DNA of 64,000 bases from Dastarcus helophoroides (Eukaryota; Arthropoda; Insecta; Coleoptera; Bothrideridae): NCBI GenBank assembly GCA_028583605.1, contig CM053326.1, positions 10,238,587 through 10,302,586 of the forward strand. The letters run 5' to 3'. Under the pieces are notes generated by a model. That model ran no database searches. It was not told where the DNA came from and worked only from the letters and a program-made list of their open reading frames with translations. The position numbers were made by a program, and so were the translations under genes. Below are positions 1 through 11,024 of this stretch, one piece after another (within the stretch, counting starts at the first letter, position 1; each line of letters starts with the position of its first letter).

Positions 1-1
1 T

Positions 2-220
2 ACAATAAAGCGTCATGCTGGTTGGAAATCAACGACAGCCGCTGAGGGTTATGTAGAGAACTCCATTGAAAATAAGACCAAAATTGCTAATCAGGTTTTA
101 GTAGATATTACTACTAGCGCAATCACAAAAACTGTAAATGTAAGCGAAAGTAATATTCCTTGTAATATTAATTTTGAAAATTGTACAAATGTAACATTTA
201 ATTTAAATGTCAATAAATAA
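2..220 (+). pseudogene. 3' end of a Crypton-like tyrosine recombinase
   Basis: The frame is open from the window edge to TAA at 218-220 (72 codons); the start lies outside the window. Seen: the stretch RHAGWKSTTAAEGYVENS followed by NKTKIANQ. In tyrosine recombinases the last catalytic residues are an H/W in a G-W context and a Tyr about nine residues later. Here the G-W and the Tyr of EGYV have that spacing, and this version of the motif is typical of Crypton-type recombinases in animal genomes. These enzymes cut and join DNA through a phosphotyrosine link. The tail after the Tyr is Asn/Thr-rich. It could be an active element or a domesticated copy; only the C-terminus is visible, so integrity is unknown. 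Confidence 0.6.
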
Positions 221-1081
221 TTTGAATGTTATCTTTTTTTTGCATGAAAAACGTTCTCCATAATGTAAACTCCCTTAGGAGCATTATACTCCCTTGGGAA
301 TAATCGACTACTTCTGTTTTAATTTTGATGTCATAGAAACTGATTTCTACTCCCGACCGTGGAAAGAATATTTTTCAATTCGTATCAGCTTTGACATACT
401 TGTCTTAATTTCTCCATTATTCGAATATGTATATTTTGCTTAAACAAAGAGCACAAAACAATTTCTATGAAATGAAAAGAAAAACCTTTTTTTGTTAAAT
501 TATTTTTTTTGGAAAATGAAAGCAAACTACATATTATTCTTTTACAATGTAATTAAGAGGAACTTGACCTACAATCTACAATATGTATAAAGGTTATAGA
601 GATCTAATAAGTAGGATTCCTAAGTTTAATTTTTATCTAATAAACTACGTTTATCTTTAATAACATTAAAACGATCCACCAATCATTTCCAAAATCAATA
701 GGGTTTTATTCTGAAAAATTCCGAATCGATAAAAAAAGAATGATAAAAATCTATTGGGAATTGCGACCTGTGCTGTGTATGTCATACGTATAAACACACT
801 GACAATTGTTTTTCAATGAGGAATTTTGTAATTAATCGCGATTTAAAAATGTAGCAAATAGTATTGTTGGCTAGGAAAAGCTATCCTCTATCAAAAAGCT
901 ATATTAGAACTAATTTGGAGCAAAATTACCTGAGATGTAATCATTTTTATGACAAAGTATCGTGTTTTTTGGCATTTTTCGATAATAGAGTAAACCAAGA
1001 CCAACGCTCGTGGTGCGCAAAATAGCAAATATTTGATAGCACTAGAATAAAGATAAATTACAGAACTGTAAAAACATTGCA
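221..1081. other. AT-rich DNA without recognised gene
   Basis: I see no supported coding region, RNA gene or repeat end here. The only longer open frame, at 891-1082 on the minus strand, has no recognisable motif. Confidence 0.5.
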
Positions 1082-1744
1082 TACAATGTGTCCCAAGATA
1101 GAGTACTGAATATGGGTTTCCTTTTTATTTGTGAATTTGCGAGAAAAAAATCATTCTTTATAAAAACTCCTCCTTGATCTTAAATCACGAAAAAGAGCTC
1201 ATTTTTTATACTGGGTGTTCAATTACTTGAAAATTCTAGAAAATGACAAGGAGTAAACTGCTGTTATTTTTGGTAATATCAAAAAATATTATTTAAAAAT
1301 ATGGTTGGAACTACAAAAAGCATGAATTTCAGATTTTAATTTATTTTTAGAAGTTTTTGCACATAGAATGGAACTGGACTGCAAGAACGCAGCTTTCTAA
1401 ACATGGGCAATATTGCTCTCTGGTGACAGTTGTTAAAGCTATTGCATAGTTTCTTTTACAGACCACTAGGTGGTCTTTTACCTAACAATTTTTGCTTACT
1501 TGAGAAAAGACCACTAAGAATGATTCAAAATAAATAAAATTTATTTTTAATCAAACTTGACAAGAAAAATGAAAACATAAGTTAATTCCTTATTATTGAC
1601 AAATCAACAATAATATTTGTTTTGATAGGTATCATCACCAAGATGATTTTTTTCAATGCCTATCAGAGTCAATATATTTTCTCTTCAGATAGCACAAAAG
1701 ATTCAGTGTCGCTGCAAATTACATTTGGAAACATTTCTAATTTT

Positions 1745-1890
1745 TTAGTGTATACCTTCAAACGGAGCATTCCTTAGGTTGAAGTTGAGTATGACAAACT
1801 GACGATATCTAACAAAATCGAAACCGCTATTTGTTTTCCAAACTCTTGAATTTAATAAATGTTAAAACCTATTGTTCTGTACATCACAAT
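1745..1890 (-). repeat. Fragment of a dispersed hairpin (MITE-like) family
   Basis: Read on the minus strand, this stretch contains AATAGGTTTTAACATTTATT, then TTTGTTAGATATCGTCAGTTTG, then AATGCTCCGTTTGAAG. The same blocks, in the same order, occur at 55415-55540, and the first two match the hairpin repeat at 23189-23323. It has no coding capacity. Confidence 0.5.
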
Positions 1891-1984
1891 TCAGAAAATA
1901 AAACTGAAAAAAAAATTTAAAAAGGGTAAAAATTTGCACATAGGCGATTAGTAACATCTTCGAATGATAATGTTTTAATGTAAT

Positions 1985-2105
1985 CACTAGAGCTGGGATT
2001 ATATGCATCAAAAAAAGTAAACAATATGCATGCAATATGCAGTAAAATACTTGCAAAATATGCACTATAAAATATTTCATATGCATTTATTTCCATTACA
2101 AATTT
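1985..2105. repeat. hAT-type end with TATGCA subterminal repeats
   Basis: CACTAGAGCTGGGATTATAT is followed by several close copies of TATGCA / AATATGCA up to about 2090. Short repeats just inside a TAGNGNTG-like tip are usual for hAT ends, where transposase binds. It lies about 210 bp beyond the stop codon of the hAT transposase relic, on the side expected for its 3' end. I did not find the opposite end. Confidence 0.35.
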
Positions 2106-2316
2106 TAAACAATAGAGGTGTTAAGGATAAAATAAACAGGAAAAATATGAATACATTTACGTAAATAAAACAAGATATGTGGATCCAACACAATTTTATC
2201 TCAAATTAAGGCTAAAATTATTACCATAGCAGTATAAGGATTAATAAACAGTCAAAATAAGGGTACATTTATGCAAGTATAACAAAAATATACTAAACAT
2301 AACTTTATTTCAAATT

Positions 2317-3310
2317 CTACCTGAAATTATAGCAAATTAAGTGCTTTTCTAAATTTTCCATAGTAGAATTTGTCGCCTTGTAGCAGGAAAATGTACGTTC
2401 AACATCACGAGACGTTATTGGGGCATATTTTGTATGCACACAAACTGTTAGGATTTAAACGAATATCTTTACAATCTTTACCGTTTAATTTTTTTTAACT
2501 CCAAGTACCCTTTGTTTTTATTAAGCACAGAAGTCAGTTTATCTAATACTATTTTAACTACATTTCCACTACAGTTGTAAATTTCAAATCTTCAACAAGG
2601 GCGGAGCTAACATTTAAAGGTAAACCACGTGTATCAAGCTTATCAATAATTTCCGCAATGTAATCAAAGTTGAACTTAATAAAAGCAAACTGGTTTCTAA
2701 CTTTAGGATTGTTAAAGAAGTCTATACATTTCTTGACTGCTTCAGAACCATCAGGATCAAACTGATAAATAACATCTTTAAGCTTTAAATAATTTGCAGC
2801 TAGAAAGTCGACTTTTTTAACCAAGTACCCCTCTGGTTAAAATTGGCTCTGGTGGTAAAGGTAGTTCTGCTAGATTTTCCTTATACATTTTCACTCTAGG
2901 CGAAGCTTTGACGAAAATTTTCTTAGCATTAGATACTAATTTATTAACTAAGTTATACTGTAGTCTTATTGTTTTAGCGACCCTGTGTAATACGTGTGCT
3001 AAACATGTACAATGTATTAAGGCGGGATAAAAAATGTTTAAATGTTCAGATGCTTTCGCCCCATATGGTATCTTATTCGGGAGATAAAAATTATTTAAAG
3101 ATGCATTTATAAATCTAGATATTGCCTCACTATTAGTTTTTTCTAAGCATTTCACACTAACTAGATGTCCGTTGCCATGTTCGTTATTTTTCAGTAAACC
3201 AATAACTAAATTTACGATGTATCTTTCTTTAACATCTGTAGTTTCGTCCACAGAAACCTGTTTTGCTTAATTGTTGGAAAAATGTCATTGTTTAGCATTT
3301 TTTATTATAA
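2317..3310 (-). pseudogene. hAT superfamily transposase relic
   Basis: On the minus strand the frame beginning VDETTDV (3251) carries the start of the hAT RNase H-like fold and an HCTCLAHVLHRVA stretch. Near 2820 the TRG/TWL region changes frame; it then runs on through FLAANYLKLKDVIYQFDP and stops at 2558. A further frame at about 2555-2470 (VLDKLTSVLNKNKGYL) follows. The C-terminal dimerisation motif, with SRDVERTFSCYK and ENLEKHL, lies at 2440-2320, ending in TAG at 2317-2319. The order matches CGBP1/ZBED-like hAT transposases. At least three breaks (an upstream stop and frame change near 3255, another near 2820, a stop near 2558) make it non-functional. Recognition is firm; family placement within hAT is not. 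Confidence 0.75.
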
Positions 3311-3521
3311 CGAACTACAATTCTTAATAATAATTTACTCGTGGCCATTTTTTTTTAAATTTTTAAATACTAATTCAACTTCCTGTACACAAAATCTTAA
3401 AAAAGATGTAATTTTCGAAGATTTAAGATCAAGCAAGAGTTTTTATTAGAAATGACCTTTTCTCATAAAAACACAAATATAAAAAAAATCCCTTCAGTAT
3501 TCTATTTTGGGACACATTGTA

Positions 3522-4462
3522 TATAAAGAAGGCAACTATATATTTTTCTGTCAAGTAGTGTCACGATTAGTATTATTTTATTCGATTTTCAATACTTGTC
3601 AGTTATTAATTTTTAAGGAAAATGGTTTTTGCCCGCAAAAAATGTGTGATACGGTACTAATCAGTGGCCTCCATGATCATTAGACCTAACCTCGCTTGAT
3701 TTTTTTTAGGGTTATTTGAAAAACCAAATTTACATGGAAATGTACGTTGGGATAACGTTGAAGTCTCAGACTGCAGCAATTAGAGTAATGTAGAAGTAAA
3801 AAAAAATGTTTTAGGAAACCACATGGTTCTTTTGAGCATCTGCTAACGATAAATTAGTGGTTTTTTATTTTATTTTGTTATAAGGTGTGTAGGTATCATA
3901 AAATTGGCAAATGCTCGAATGTTGTAGTTTGGGCATCATAACCTTATCTATTGTTATTCTAGGAGAAATTTCGTTAGAAGCGTTTTTATTTAACATTAAA
4001 AGCTCTAACAGAAAAAAGAATAATACATATTAGGTTCCTCTAAAACAATAGTATTTTGCCATAAACTAAGTTAAAAATTCGATTGTTGTTTTTTTTTATT
4101 CTTCTCTCCTAAAGAACTTAAAAAATCCTACAAGTTTGCTAATGTAAACAATTTTTTATCTTTAATATTAACAAGGTTACCAATGATTGACACTTAATTT
4201 GGATGTATATTACTGTACCACGCATTTAAATTTAGATTAACCTAACAAATTTTGTTTAAAACCTTTTATTTAATAAAAAAGTATGTAATCTACTTAATAA
4301 ACCTCTAAGCACTGACTATCATGGCACGATCTAAACAGGGGAGTTTGGAAGGATAAAATTTTGCCCAGGTGTGGTCTACATGATATAATGGATCACTAAG
4401 AGATGATTTTTCAAAATTTAGCCTCTAAGGGTGTAAAAACGGCTATTAAAATTTGTCCGAGT
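3522..4462. other. AT-rich DNA without recognised gene
   Basis: No supported coding region or repeat boundary was found between the inverted-end element and the next hAT element. Confidence 0.5.
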
Positions 4463-4650
4463 CAGTGGCGGCTGGTGCTAAAAAAAATTGGGGGTTGCAA
4501 AGAGACACCTACCAAAATGTGCCGAAATTGGAAATTTTAAATTAATCTGGAATTAAGAGATATTTAGGATTTTAAATGATATTTGTTATACATGTATAGT
4601 ATATTATTAAAATTTCCCTTTTATAATATGCACAAAAATCAGACATTCAC

Positions 4651-4935
4651 TTATTGGAAGCGGAAGTCCATACGATGATCTTTGGCAGATGCAAATTTAT
4701 TAATAATTTTTGATTGCGGTCGGGTATTTCTTGGATTAAGTCCTTTTCTTTGGAAAGCATCGTTAATGCGGACAATTTTTCCTGGCATAATGTATTTCTT
4801 AAAGGTTTTTAATTATTTTCAGGGTGGAGAAGCACCCTCTGCTTCAGGAGAAGCCATTGAGATAGTTATAAAGATTTTTGAGAGCATTTAGAGTTCCACT
4901 AAAAATTTACTAAGCTCACTGTTTTCTGAAATAAT
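4651..4935 (-). pseudogene. hAT transposase C-terminal fragment (TTF/ZMYM1-like type)
   Basis: The minus-strand frame ending at TAA 4651-4653 reads FASAKDHRMDFRFQ at its end. Further up, MASPEAEG and LKTFKKYIM occupy the place of the hAT dimerisation block (typically AxAERSFSxLKxxKxYLRxTM). Two in-frame stops interrupt it around 4815-4825. The match is degenerate but consistent with TTF-type zinc-finger hAT transposases, and it sits inside the element with hAT ends and TSD. Confidence 0.5.
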
Positions 4936-5069
4936 GTTATAGAGTACAAGTAAACCAGAAGCCGATTTCAATCCAAAAATGGATAAATCTTAGTGGTTTT
5001 TTAAACACTTTTCGGGAAAAGTGGTTCTATACTGATTAAATTTTTCAGAAAAAAATAAGGTTGCTGCAA

Positions 5070-5282
5070 TTAACTAAACATCGTCTGCAGAATATTTAAG
5101 TCTGGAATAGATCGTCCAAGTTGCTTAATTTCCAGTTTTTCCGACACAGATCGGTTACAGAATGGTTGTGCAATTAAACTTTGCACTGAATTCATTTTTA
5201 TTTGTGTTTCACGGCTCACAACATTGGCGGACAACAAATTAAAATTAGCGAGTTGATATTTGGTTTGCATCCACAAGTGCAA
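5070..5282 (-). pseudogene. hAT transposase N-terminal fragment (TTF/ZMYM1-like type)
   Basis: The minus-strand frame contains MNSVQSLIAQPF and then EKLEIKQLGRSIPDLNI before a stop at 5070. Transposases with a TTF-type zinc finger begin with an EKxEIKxLGRPxPxLxI segment just before the finger, so this is the piece preceding it. The likely start is the ATG at 5193-5195. The finger and the catalytic core are missing through internal deletion. Confidence 0.55.
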
Positions 5283-5578
5283 CCTAATGCTTACTTATGG
5301 GCAACTATTTAAACGAACAAAATATGAGTTAAGGCGCAGGTGCATATGTGGAAAGCAAAGTTTGCAGTCTAGCCTGCAAACTCTGCAAACCATGGACCCA
5401 ACAACCTCGCCAAATTCTAACGAACCGGGGTAATCCGTTATAGTTATGTTTGGTAACGATAAATCTGTTTTATTAATAAATAAAATAGACAACAATTACT
5501 TTATTTTTTATCCCGGCACATTTTTTTGGAGGTTGCGCAAACTTGCAAACCTTAGCACTAGCCGCCACTGGTCCGAGT

Positions 5579-6452
5579 TGTATGCAATGAGCATAACAAA
5601 TCAGTGTACTAAAAATTGGATCTTCACATTTAGTCATTAAGCAGGCACATAAGAACCTGTGTTACTCTGAATAATTAGGACACAGGGTGGCTCAAAGTTC
5701 GAATAATAGATTTGTTTCAATAAGAAATTTTACATCAAACAGGAAAATATACAAGCATAAGCTGATTTAATCAGTTACATAGCGAGTATATAAGGCCATA
5801 AGAGAAAAGAGTATTTATTGTTCATTTTTACCACTCAGGTTCTTTGGAGTGAACAATAATAGGTTATTTATACTTATTTAGGAACGTATATTTAAATAAA
5901 TTTTATATGTTTTCGATATTTTGAGAAAAAAGAAAGTGCTTTTCAAAAAGTAAGACTATTAATCTCTTTTTAAATACCATCGATCAAAAGAAATGAAAAT
6001 TATGAAATGTAAGCGAAAAATTTAGAAACAAAAAACTCAGAATTTCGAAAAAAATCACCTTTTAGAGATTCAGAAGTGAAATTTAAAAACCCGAATTTAA
6101 AAAGCTGTTGTCAAATTAGTAGAATAAAAATAGACAATGCAAAACTAAAATGAAAATTTACCTAAGAAAAAATATAATTAAAATTTCCGAAAATGGCTAA
6201 ATTTGTAAATTTTAACATAAATTTTAAAATTCGGTATTTGAGAAGGACAGTGGAAGTTTGGAAAAGAAATCAATAAATTTATTTATTAAAAGAAATTGGG
6301 TAGTTATCGGGACTGCCAACAGAAGTGAAAACTTAAAACTATGACATAACAGTGTTTTTTTTTTAATTTTTAAGTTGCAATATTAAAAATGAAAATTTTA
6401 TAATTTGTAAATTAAACTTATTATTTTAGTTTTTATATCTTAAAAGAAATAA
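5579..6452. other. AT-rich DNA without recognised gene
   Basis: A-rich, low-complexity stretches; nothing supported. Confidence 0.5.
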
Positions 6453-7113
6453 AAGATTTTTTTCGTTTTCTTTATGATCGAAGTTTAATGTATCCTTTTT
6501 ATGTTGCTGATACTTGATACAAGTTGCGTAAAAAGCTGCCTCTGAAGCATTTAGCTGATAGATATCCAAAAGTAAAATTATTTTAATACATATATTTGAA
6601 ATTTTAAATTTAAGTAATTCTACATATTTTAAATATCGACTCATCCAACGAACATTATTGGCAGTATTAAGGTAATTCAATTTAAAGTGCTTATATAATC
6701 ACGAAAAATCAGTACATTGAAAACATATTTTTTGTAAATATCTTGAAATTTGCTGTGCAAATATAAAATTTAGATAGTGTGACAGGTTTATAATATGCAA
6801 AAACTTATAATAGGCAAGATCAAAGACTAGTTCGTATACAGATATTAATATTTGTATACTAAATATACTGTCAATAATACTGCCAATAATGAGTTACTGC
6901 AATGTTCGTTGGATGAGTCGATATTTAAAATATGTAGAATTACTTAAATTTAAAATTTCAAATATATTAAAATGATTTTACTTTTGTTGATCTATCAGCA
7001 AGTGCTTCATAGGCAGCTTTTTACGCAATTTGTATAAATAAAGGAATAGTTTACTCAGCAACTATAAAAAGGATACATTAAACTTCGACCATAAAAAAAA
7101 CGAAAAAAATCTT
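6453..7113. repeat. Long inverted repeat, arms about 220-235 bp
   Basis: The right arm (about 6878-7113) and the reverse complement of the left arm (about 6453-6671) share long identical blocks, for example CGTTGGATGAGTCGATATTT and, later, AAAGGATACATTAAACTTCG. They differ by small indels. The spacer is about 206 bp. The left arm is open on the minus strand for 84 codons (6426-6680); the same frame in the right arm is broken by stops. The peptide has an NNVRWMSRY start that faintly recalls the RW segment of hAT transposases, but I do not recognise it with confidence. A transcript across the repeat would fold into a long hairpin. Confidence 0.7.
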
Positions 7114-8412
7114 CAAGTTGTTATTAATTCCCCTTGAAACTCCATGTAATTTTAGAATATCTTATGCTGGCTTCAATTCAACTGAGTAAATGTTCAAAAC
7201 ATCTTTGTCCATTTTTAAAAACGTTCACAACGGCCCCACAATTACCTTATTGAAGTTCTTAATTCATTAGATTTCAATTAGCCTCCTTTATAATCGATAT
7301 CTCGCTCACCAAAATCTGTCTAGATCGTTTCTTTGTAATTCTCATCTGTACGAGATTCCAATCTCAAAGATAAACCAATTTTATAACAAAAAAAAATAAT
7401 CCTCCAAAACTGACAGATCAAAAATGTAAACAAAAACATTAATGTTTTGATAGGTAAAAAGCATAGGGCGGCAACTAAATGTTAAATAATTGTTCTGTCA
7501 AAGCAAAGGTAAACCTTTTGTAAAATGGCCCTTGAGTAGTCATATAGGAATGGGTGCAGGAAATTTAAAATACAAAAATAAAAAAAAATATATAAAAGAT
7601 TATTTTTATTTTTTAACTATTTATAAGGATACTGGCACAATACTATATACAGAGATAAACAGAATAAACACTAAAAAAGAATTTTTCTCTCTTGAGTAAA
7701 AAGTAAAATATTCGAGGCCAAAATTCTAATAAAAACCAAATTTTGCACTACATATCATAGGCTCTGCACCTTTGGCAGGGAATAAGGATACAGTTGTACG
7801 GCTGCTGAATGTGGTATAAAGTCGTTTGTGTTCAGGCGTGGTCCCTGATATCAAGAAATTTTGCGTTTCATTGATAAGTTGATGAAACTGATGAAAAATA
7901 TTCAGAAATTAGAAATAATAATAATCAAATTAAAACACAATTTAAACAATTATAGTATACACATGTTGGCATATTCAATTTAAATTCAGTGGCGCACTGC
8001 CACGACTAGTAGTTCAACCAGCATTTCTTGGTAACGCAATACCGATATATGTGATTACATATATGGCAATACCACAAAATATGTAAAAACCTAGAAAGCT
8101 AACTCTCATCACATGACCGTTTGAATCCCGTGACCTTCAAGCCCGTCTATGTTGAAAATCTATGTTAAAAGTGTCAGTGCAGTAGAGATGGCGAGGTCCG
8201 AGATTTTAAACAATCGAGTCCGATTATATATCCAACTCTTGGACCCATTTCTTTAGAATTGAAGTATCATATTTCGATTCTACCAATGTTAGTGTAGGAT
8301 TTAATTCTTAAATAAATTTCTAAAATTACTCAAATATTACCAAAACACAATAATTGAAATAATGTGCGGTACGCCTATGTAAAAGAGGTGTTTATAACAA
8401 TTCGAGGTTAAA
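7114..8412. other. Stretch without recognised gene; possible hAT-like tip near 8184
   Basis: No gene is recognised; the frame at 7490-7699 has no motif. CAGTAGAGATGGCGAGGTCC near 8182 followed by CGAGTCCGA resembles a hAT-type tip with subterminal repeats, but I found no partner end. Confidence 0.35.
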
Positions 8413-8908
8413 ATTTACCCTTATATTCTAAGAATATTCACTTCGTGCATGATCGACCGCACCCGAACGCGCATTGCGCATCCAATCATACACGTCGTAG
8501 TGTCACAATTCCTTATCTATCGACCTTAACTATTTTTAACAGAGATGAATGGCCTAAAGGCCAAGCGCAACCATTCATATGGTTGTTTCCAGCCTTATGG
8601 ATGGCTAAGCTTTCACATGCATTTAACATATAACTCTTATTTACTAACTCTTAAGAATTTAATATTATTATCTATCCTATGATCTTATTCAAAGGTATGT
8701 CGAGCCACACTTGACTTCTCAGTTCTTCCGTACCTCAAATGAGCCAAATGTTCCTTTAGTTCGGATTTTAAGAGATCGTCTAGTTTGCCTGACATACTTT
8801 TGAGGACAATCCCTACCTGAAATTTGGTAAATACCGGACTTATCCGTTTGCTCTACTTTATCCTCTAAACTACCCAAAAGCGAATTTGATTTTCCGTTAG
8901 AAGTATAA
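8413..8908 (-). pseudogene. Penelope-like element 3' part with GIY-YIG domain, minus copy
   Basis: The minus frame at 8913-8719 reads SLLGSLEDKVEQTDKSGIYQ followed by a diverged Cys segment and QTRRSLKIR. This is the GIY-YIG nuclease module at the C-terminus of PLE proteins: GIY is present and YIG appears as YVR. After QTRRSLKI a frameshift ends the frame, but the homologous DNA continues through the end of the coding region (near 8515) and into the PLE 3' noncoding sequence, to about 8413. PLEs copy themselves with a reverse transcriptase, and the GIY-YIG nuclease nicks the target. This copy is 5'-truncated and broken. Confidence 0.75.
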
Positions 8909-9490
8909 ACCAAATTTCATGTAGGGATTGTCCTCAAAAGTATGTCGGGCAAACTAGACGATCTCTTAAAATCCCGCTAAAGGAACATTTGGCTCATTTG
9001 AGGTACAGAAGAACTGAGAAGTCAAGTGTGGCTCGAGATGCCTTTGAATTGGATCATAGGATAGATAATAATATTAAATTGTTAAGAGTAGTAAATAAGA
9101 ATTATATGTTAAATGCATGTGAAAGCTTAGCCATCCATAAGGCTGAAAATAACCTTATGAATGGTTGCGCTGGGCCTTTAGGCTATTCATCTTTGTTAAA
9201 AAGAGTTAAGGTTGATAGATAAGGAATTGTGACACTACGATGTGTAATGATTGGATGCACATGCGTGTTCGGGTGCGGTCGATCATGCACGAAGTGAATA
9301 TTCTTAGTATATAAGAGTAAATTTTAAGATTAGATTGTTAATTTTCTCTCTGAAGATGACAGCTTGGCTGTCGAAATATTTTAGAGCAGACCTTTGTTGT
9401 GTTCTTTAATCTTTCTTGGTTTTAGGGGACAAGTTCTGTATTTCAATTTTTGAAGGTAACCAAGAACCAGTCCGTTCCACCAAAAAACTT
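8909..9490 (+). pseudogene. Penelope-like element 3' part, plus copy
   Basis: It begins inside the GIY-YIG region (Y of YVGQ-type motif at about 8940) directly abutting the minus copy, head to head. The plus frame at 8989-9222 covers AHLRYRRTEKSSVARDAFEL through the usual stop after VKVDR at 9222. The noncoding tail follows, with a hammerhead-like core at about 9346-9387, a TTTCTTGGTTTTAGGGGAC block and the end CAAGAACCAGTCCGTTCCACC near 9485. The GIY half is missing, so it cannot be active. Confidence 0.75.
9346..9388 (+). ncRNA. Hammerhead-like ribozyme core in PLE tail (copy A)
   Basis: The order is CUCU, CUGAAGA, a 6-bp helix GACAGC-UUG-GCUGUC, GAAA, then UAUUUU and AGAG. CUCU can pair with AGAG as stem I. 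This fits a type I hammerhead with a minimal stem III, with one extra U between CUGAAGA and stem II. In the other copies the bases after GAA form the palindrome ACGCGU; here they have decayed. Confidence 0.45.
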
Positions 9491-11024
9491 ATAAGGTAAA
9501 TCCAATTTGTGCTTTTTGAAATCCGAAATGTGTAAATTGGTATTTAGGCTTCTGTTTATAATTAAATAACAATTGTATCAGCGTGTTTGAAAATAACAGT
9601 GTAAAATATGGTGCAACACTTGTATGGGAAGTGCGTCATATTTGTAGTCAGAAATCTGTAAGTTGAGACTTCTGAGGAGCTTCGCAAATAATTACATAAC
9701 TGATTTAAGAAATAGTTTATCAAAAATGTCGCGGACGGGTAAAAACGAGATTCAAAACACACGACGTAAGAAAAAAGGCATGAGCTTGTTAACCAAAATG
9801 AACTCTAACTTTGAAAAAAAATCTAATGGTTCTTGAGAGTTGTTAAAATCTCATCGAGTACATGACTAGTCTATAATAAAAATCAATATGTCTTAAATCA
9901 GGCGAAGATTCAAGGACCAAGCAATTTTCTAATTATTTCCATCGCCATTTTGTTGCTCTTAAAATACTAACACCATTCATCTATTCCGCAATAAATTAAA
10001 TAGACTTTTTTATTATTAACCACTGGATCAATGTTACCTATAGTATTTAAGCAATTTAAGAAAATTTCTTAAAGTTAAGTATTAAAAAGTTTTTTTAATT
10101 GTAGGTAATTGTTTAGAAAATTAAGCCCATCTCTGCCAGAAAGATCCATCAACGACCTTAATGAAAGTTTTTACTCAACAATGAAAGCTTTGATCTTATT
10201 CTGAATGTGTTACTGAGATTTCAATATATTCAGGTAGTGTTACGTCAATCAGACCGTTTAGATCTGCTTGAGTTGCCTCCCTAAATTAAAGCTGTGAAGT
10301 CTTGGTAACGAAAGCAGCGCAGGGGATGTAAAAGCAGAATTTGTTGTTGCCATTATACCAGTGGACCTTCTAATAAAGTTATATACTAGCTCTCCTTTTT
10401 CATTAGAAACTTTATTAAAACACGTAAATTAAAATCAGAATTGTATAGTGGAAATTTCTAATGGGGTAGGTAGTAAATAAAAATTTAAAGTTAAAACAGA
10501 AAAACGCTATACTGTTATGATTAATTAATTAATTTAAGTTAATAGTAAAAAAAGAACGGTTAGCTCGCATTTGACGCCTGGATGCAAATATTGGGGATGG
10601 CATTTAGTACCACCTTAAGAAAAAAATGAATAACATATTTTTTGACACTTACACTTTTAGGTATACTCACTCTACAATTTTGACATTGATTAATAGGTAT
10701 ATAATTATTATTTCTAAAAACTATATTCGAGATTTTAATTTGGCGTCCTTTTCTATTACTTAAATTTTTAACCTTAAATTATATCACCGATTTGTTTTTA
10801 CTTAATCAACAATTTTGTTTATACTTCAAAAATTCATATACGAAATTTTTCGTTATTAATTGAAATTATTTTAAGAAGGGGCTAATAATATAATTTTGAT
10901 GTAGGTTCATTATATAATTGATTTATGCCCCCCTTCCAAGATATACAAGACTCAAAGTAAATAAAAAAAATACTGAGGTTTGGGTTTTATTCAAAAACAT
11001 TATGAGCTCACGAAACAAAATTTG
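9491..11024. other. AT-rich DNA without recognised gene
   Basis: No coding sequence or repeat ends that I can support. Confidence 0.5.

Larger units (their letters stand above)
1082..3521. mobile_element. Element with long inverted ends (TACAATGTGTCCCAA), copy 1
   Basis: The left end (from 1082) and the reverse complement of the right end (to 3521) both read TACAATGTGTCCCAA. They stay similar for roughly 120-140 bp, including a shared GATCTTAAATC and a CTGGGTG/CAGGAAG block. The outermost TA on each side could be a TA target duplication, as in Tc1/mariner-type elements. A related pair of ends occurs at 54950-56532. The interior holds a hAT transposase relic and a fragment of a hairpin repeat family, so this is either a composite or an old element that received later insertions. 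No transposase of its own is recognised. Confidence 0.5.
4463..5570 (-). mobile_element. Internally deleted hAT element with 8-bp TSD
   Basis: The ends are inverted copies: CAGTGGCGGCTGGTGCTAA on the left and, reverse-complemented, CAGTGGCGGCTAGTGCTAA on the right. A second shared block, AAAATGTGCCG, lies further in. Both sides are flanked by the identical 8-mer GTCCGAGT (4455-4462 and 5571-5578), the TSD size of the hAT superfamily. The body is only about 1.1 kb, too short for a full transposase. It keeps an N-terminal fragment near its right end and a C-terminal fragment near its left end, so the middle was lost. Coding orientation is minus. Confidence 0.85.

Noticed and set aside
4682..4891. 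Plus-strand open frame of 69 codons
   Set aside because: It lies antisense to the hAT C-terminal fragment, which explains the conservation.
7870..7905. CTGATGAAAAATATTCAGAAA, spaced like a hammerhead core
   Set aside because: The bases between CTGATGA and GAAA do not pair, and there is no stem I.
8110..8130. tRNA B-box-like GTTTGAATCCC
   Set aside because: No A box, no anticodon stem and no acceptor pairing around it.
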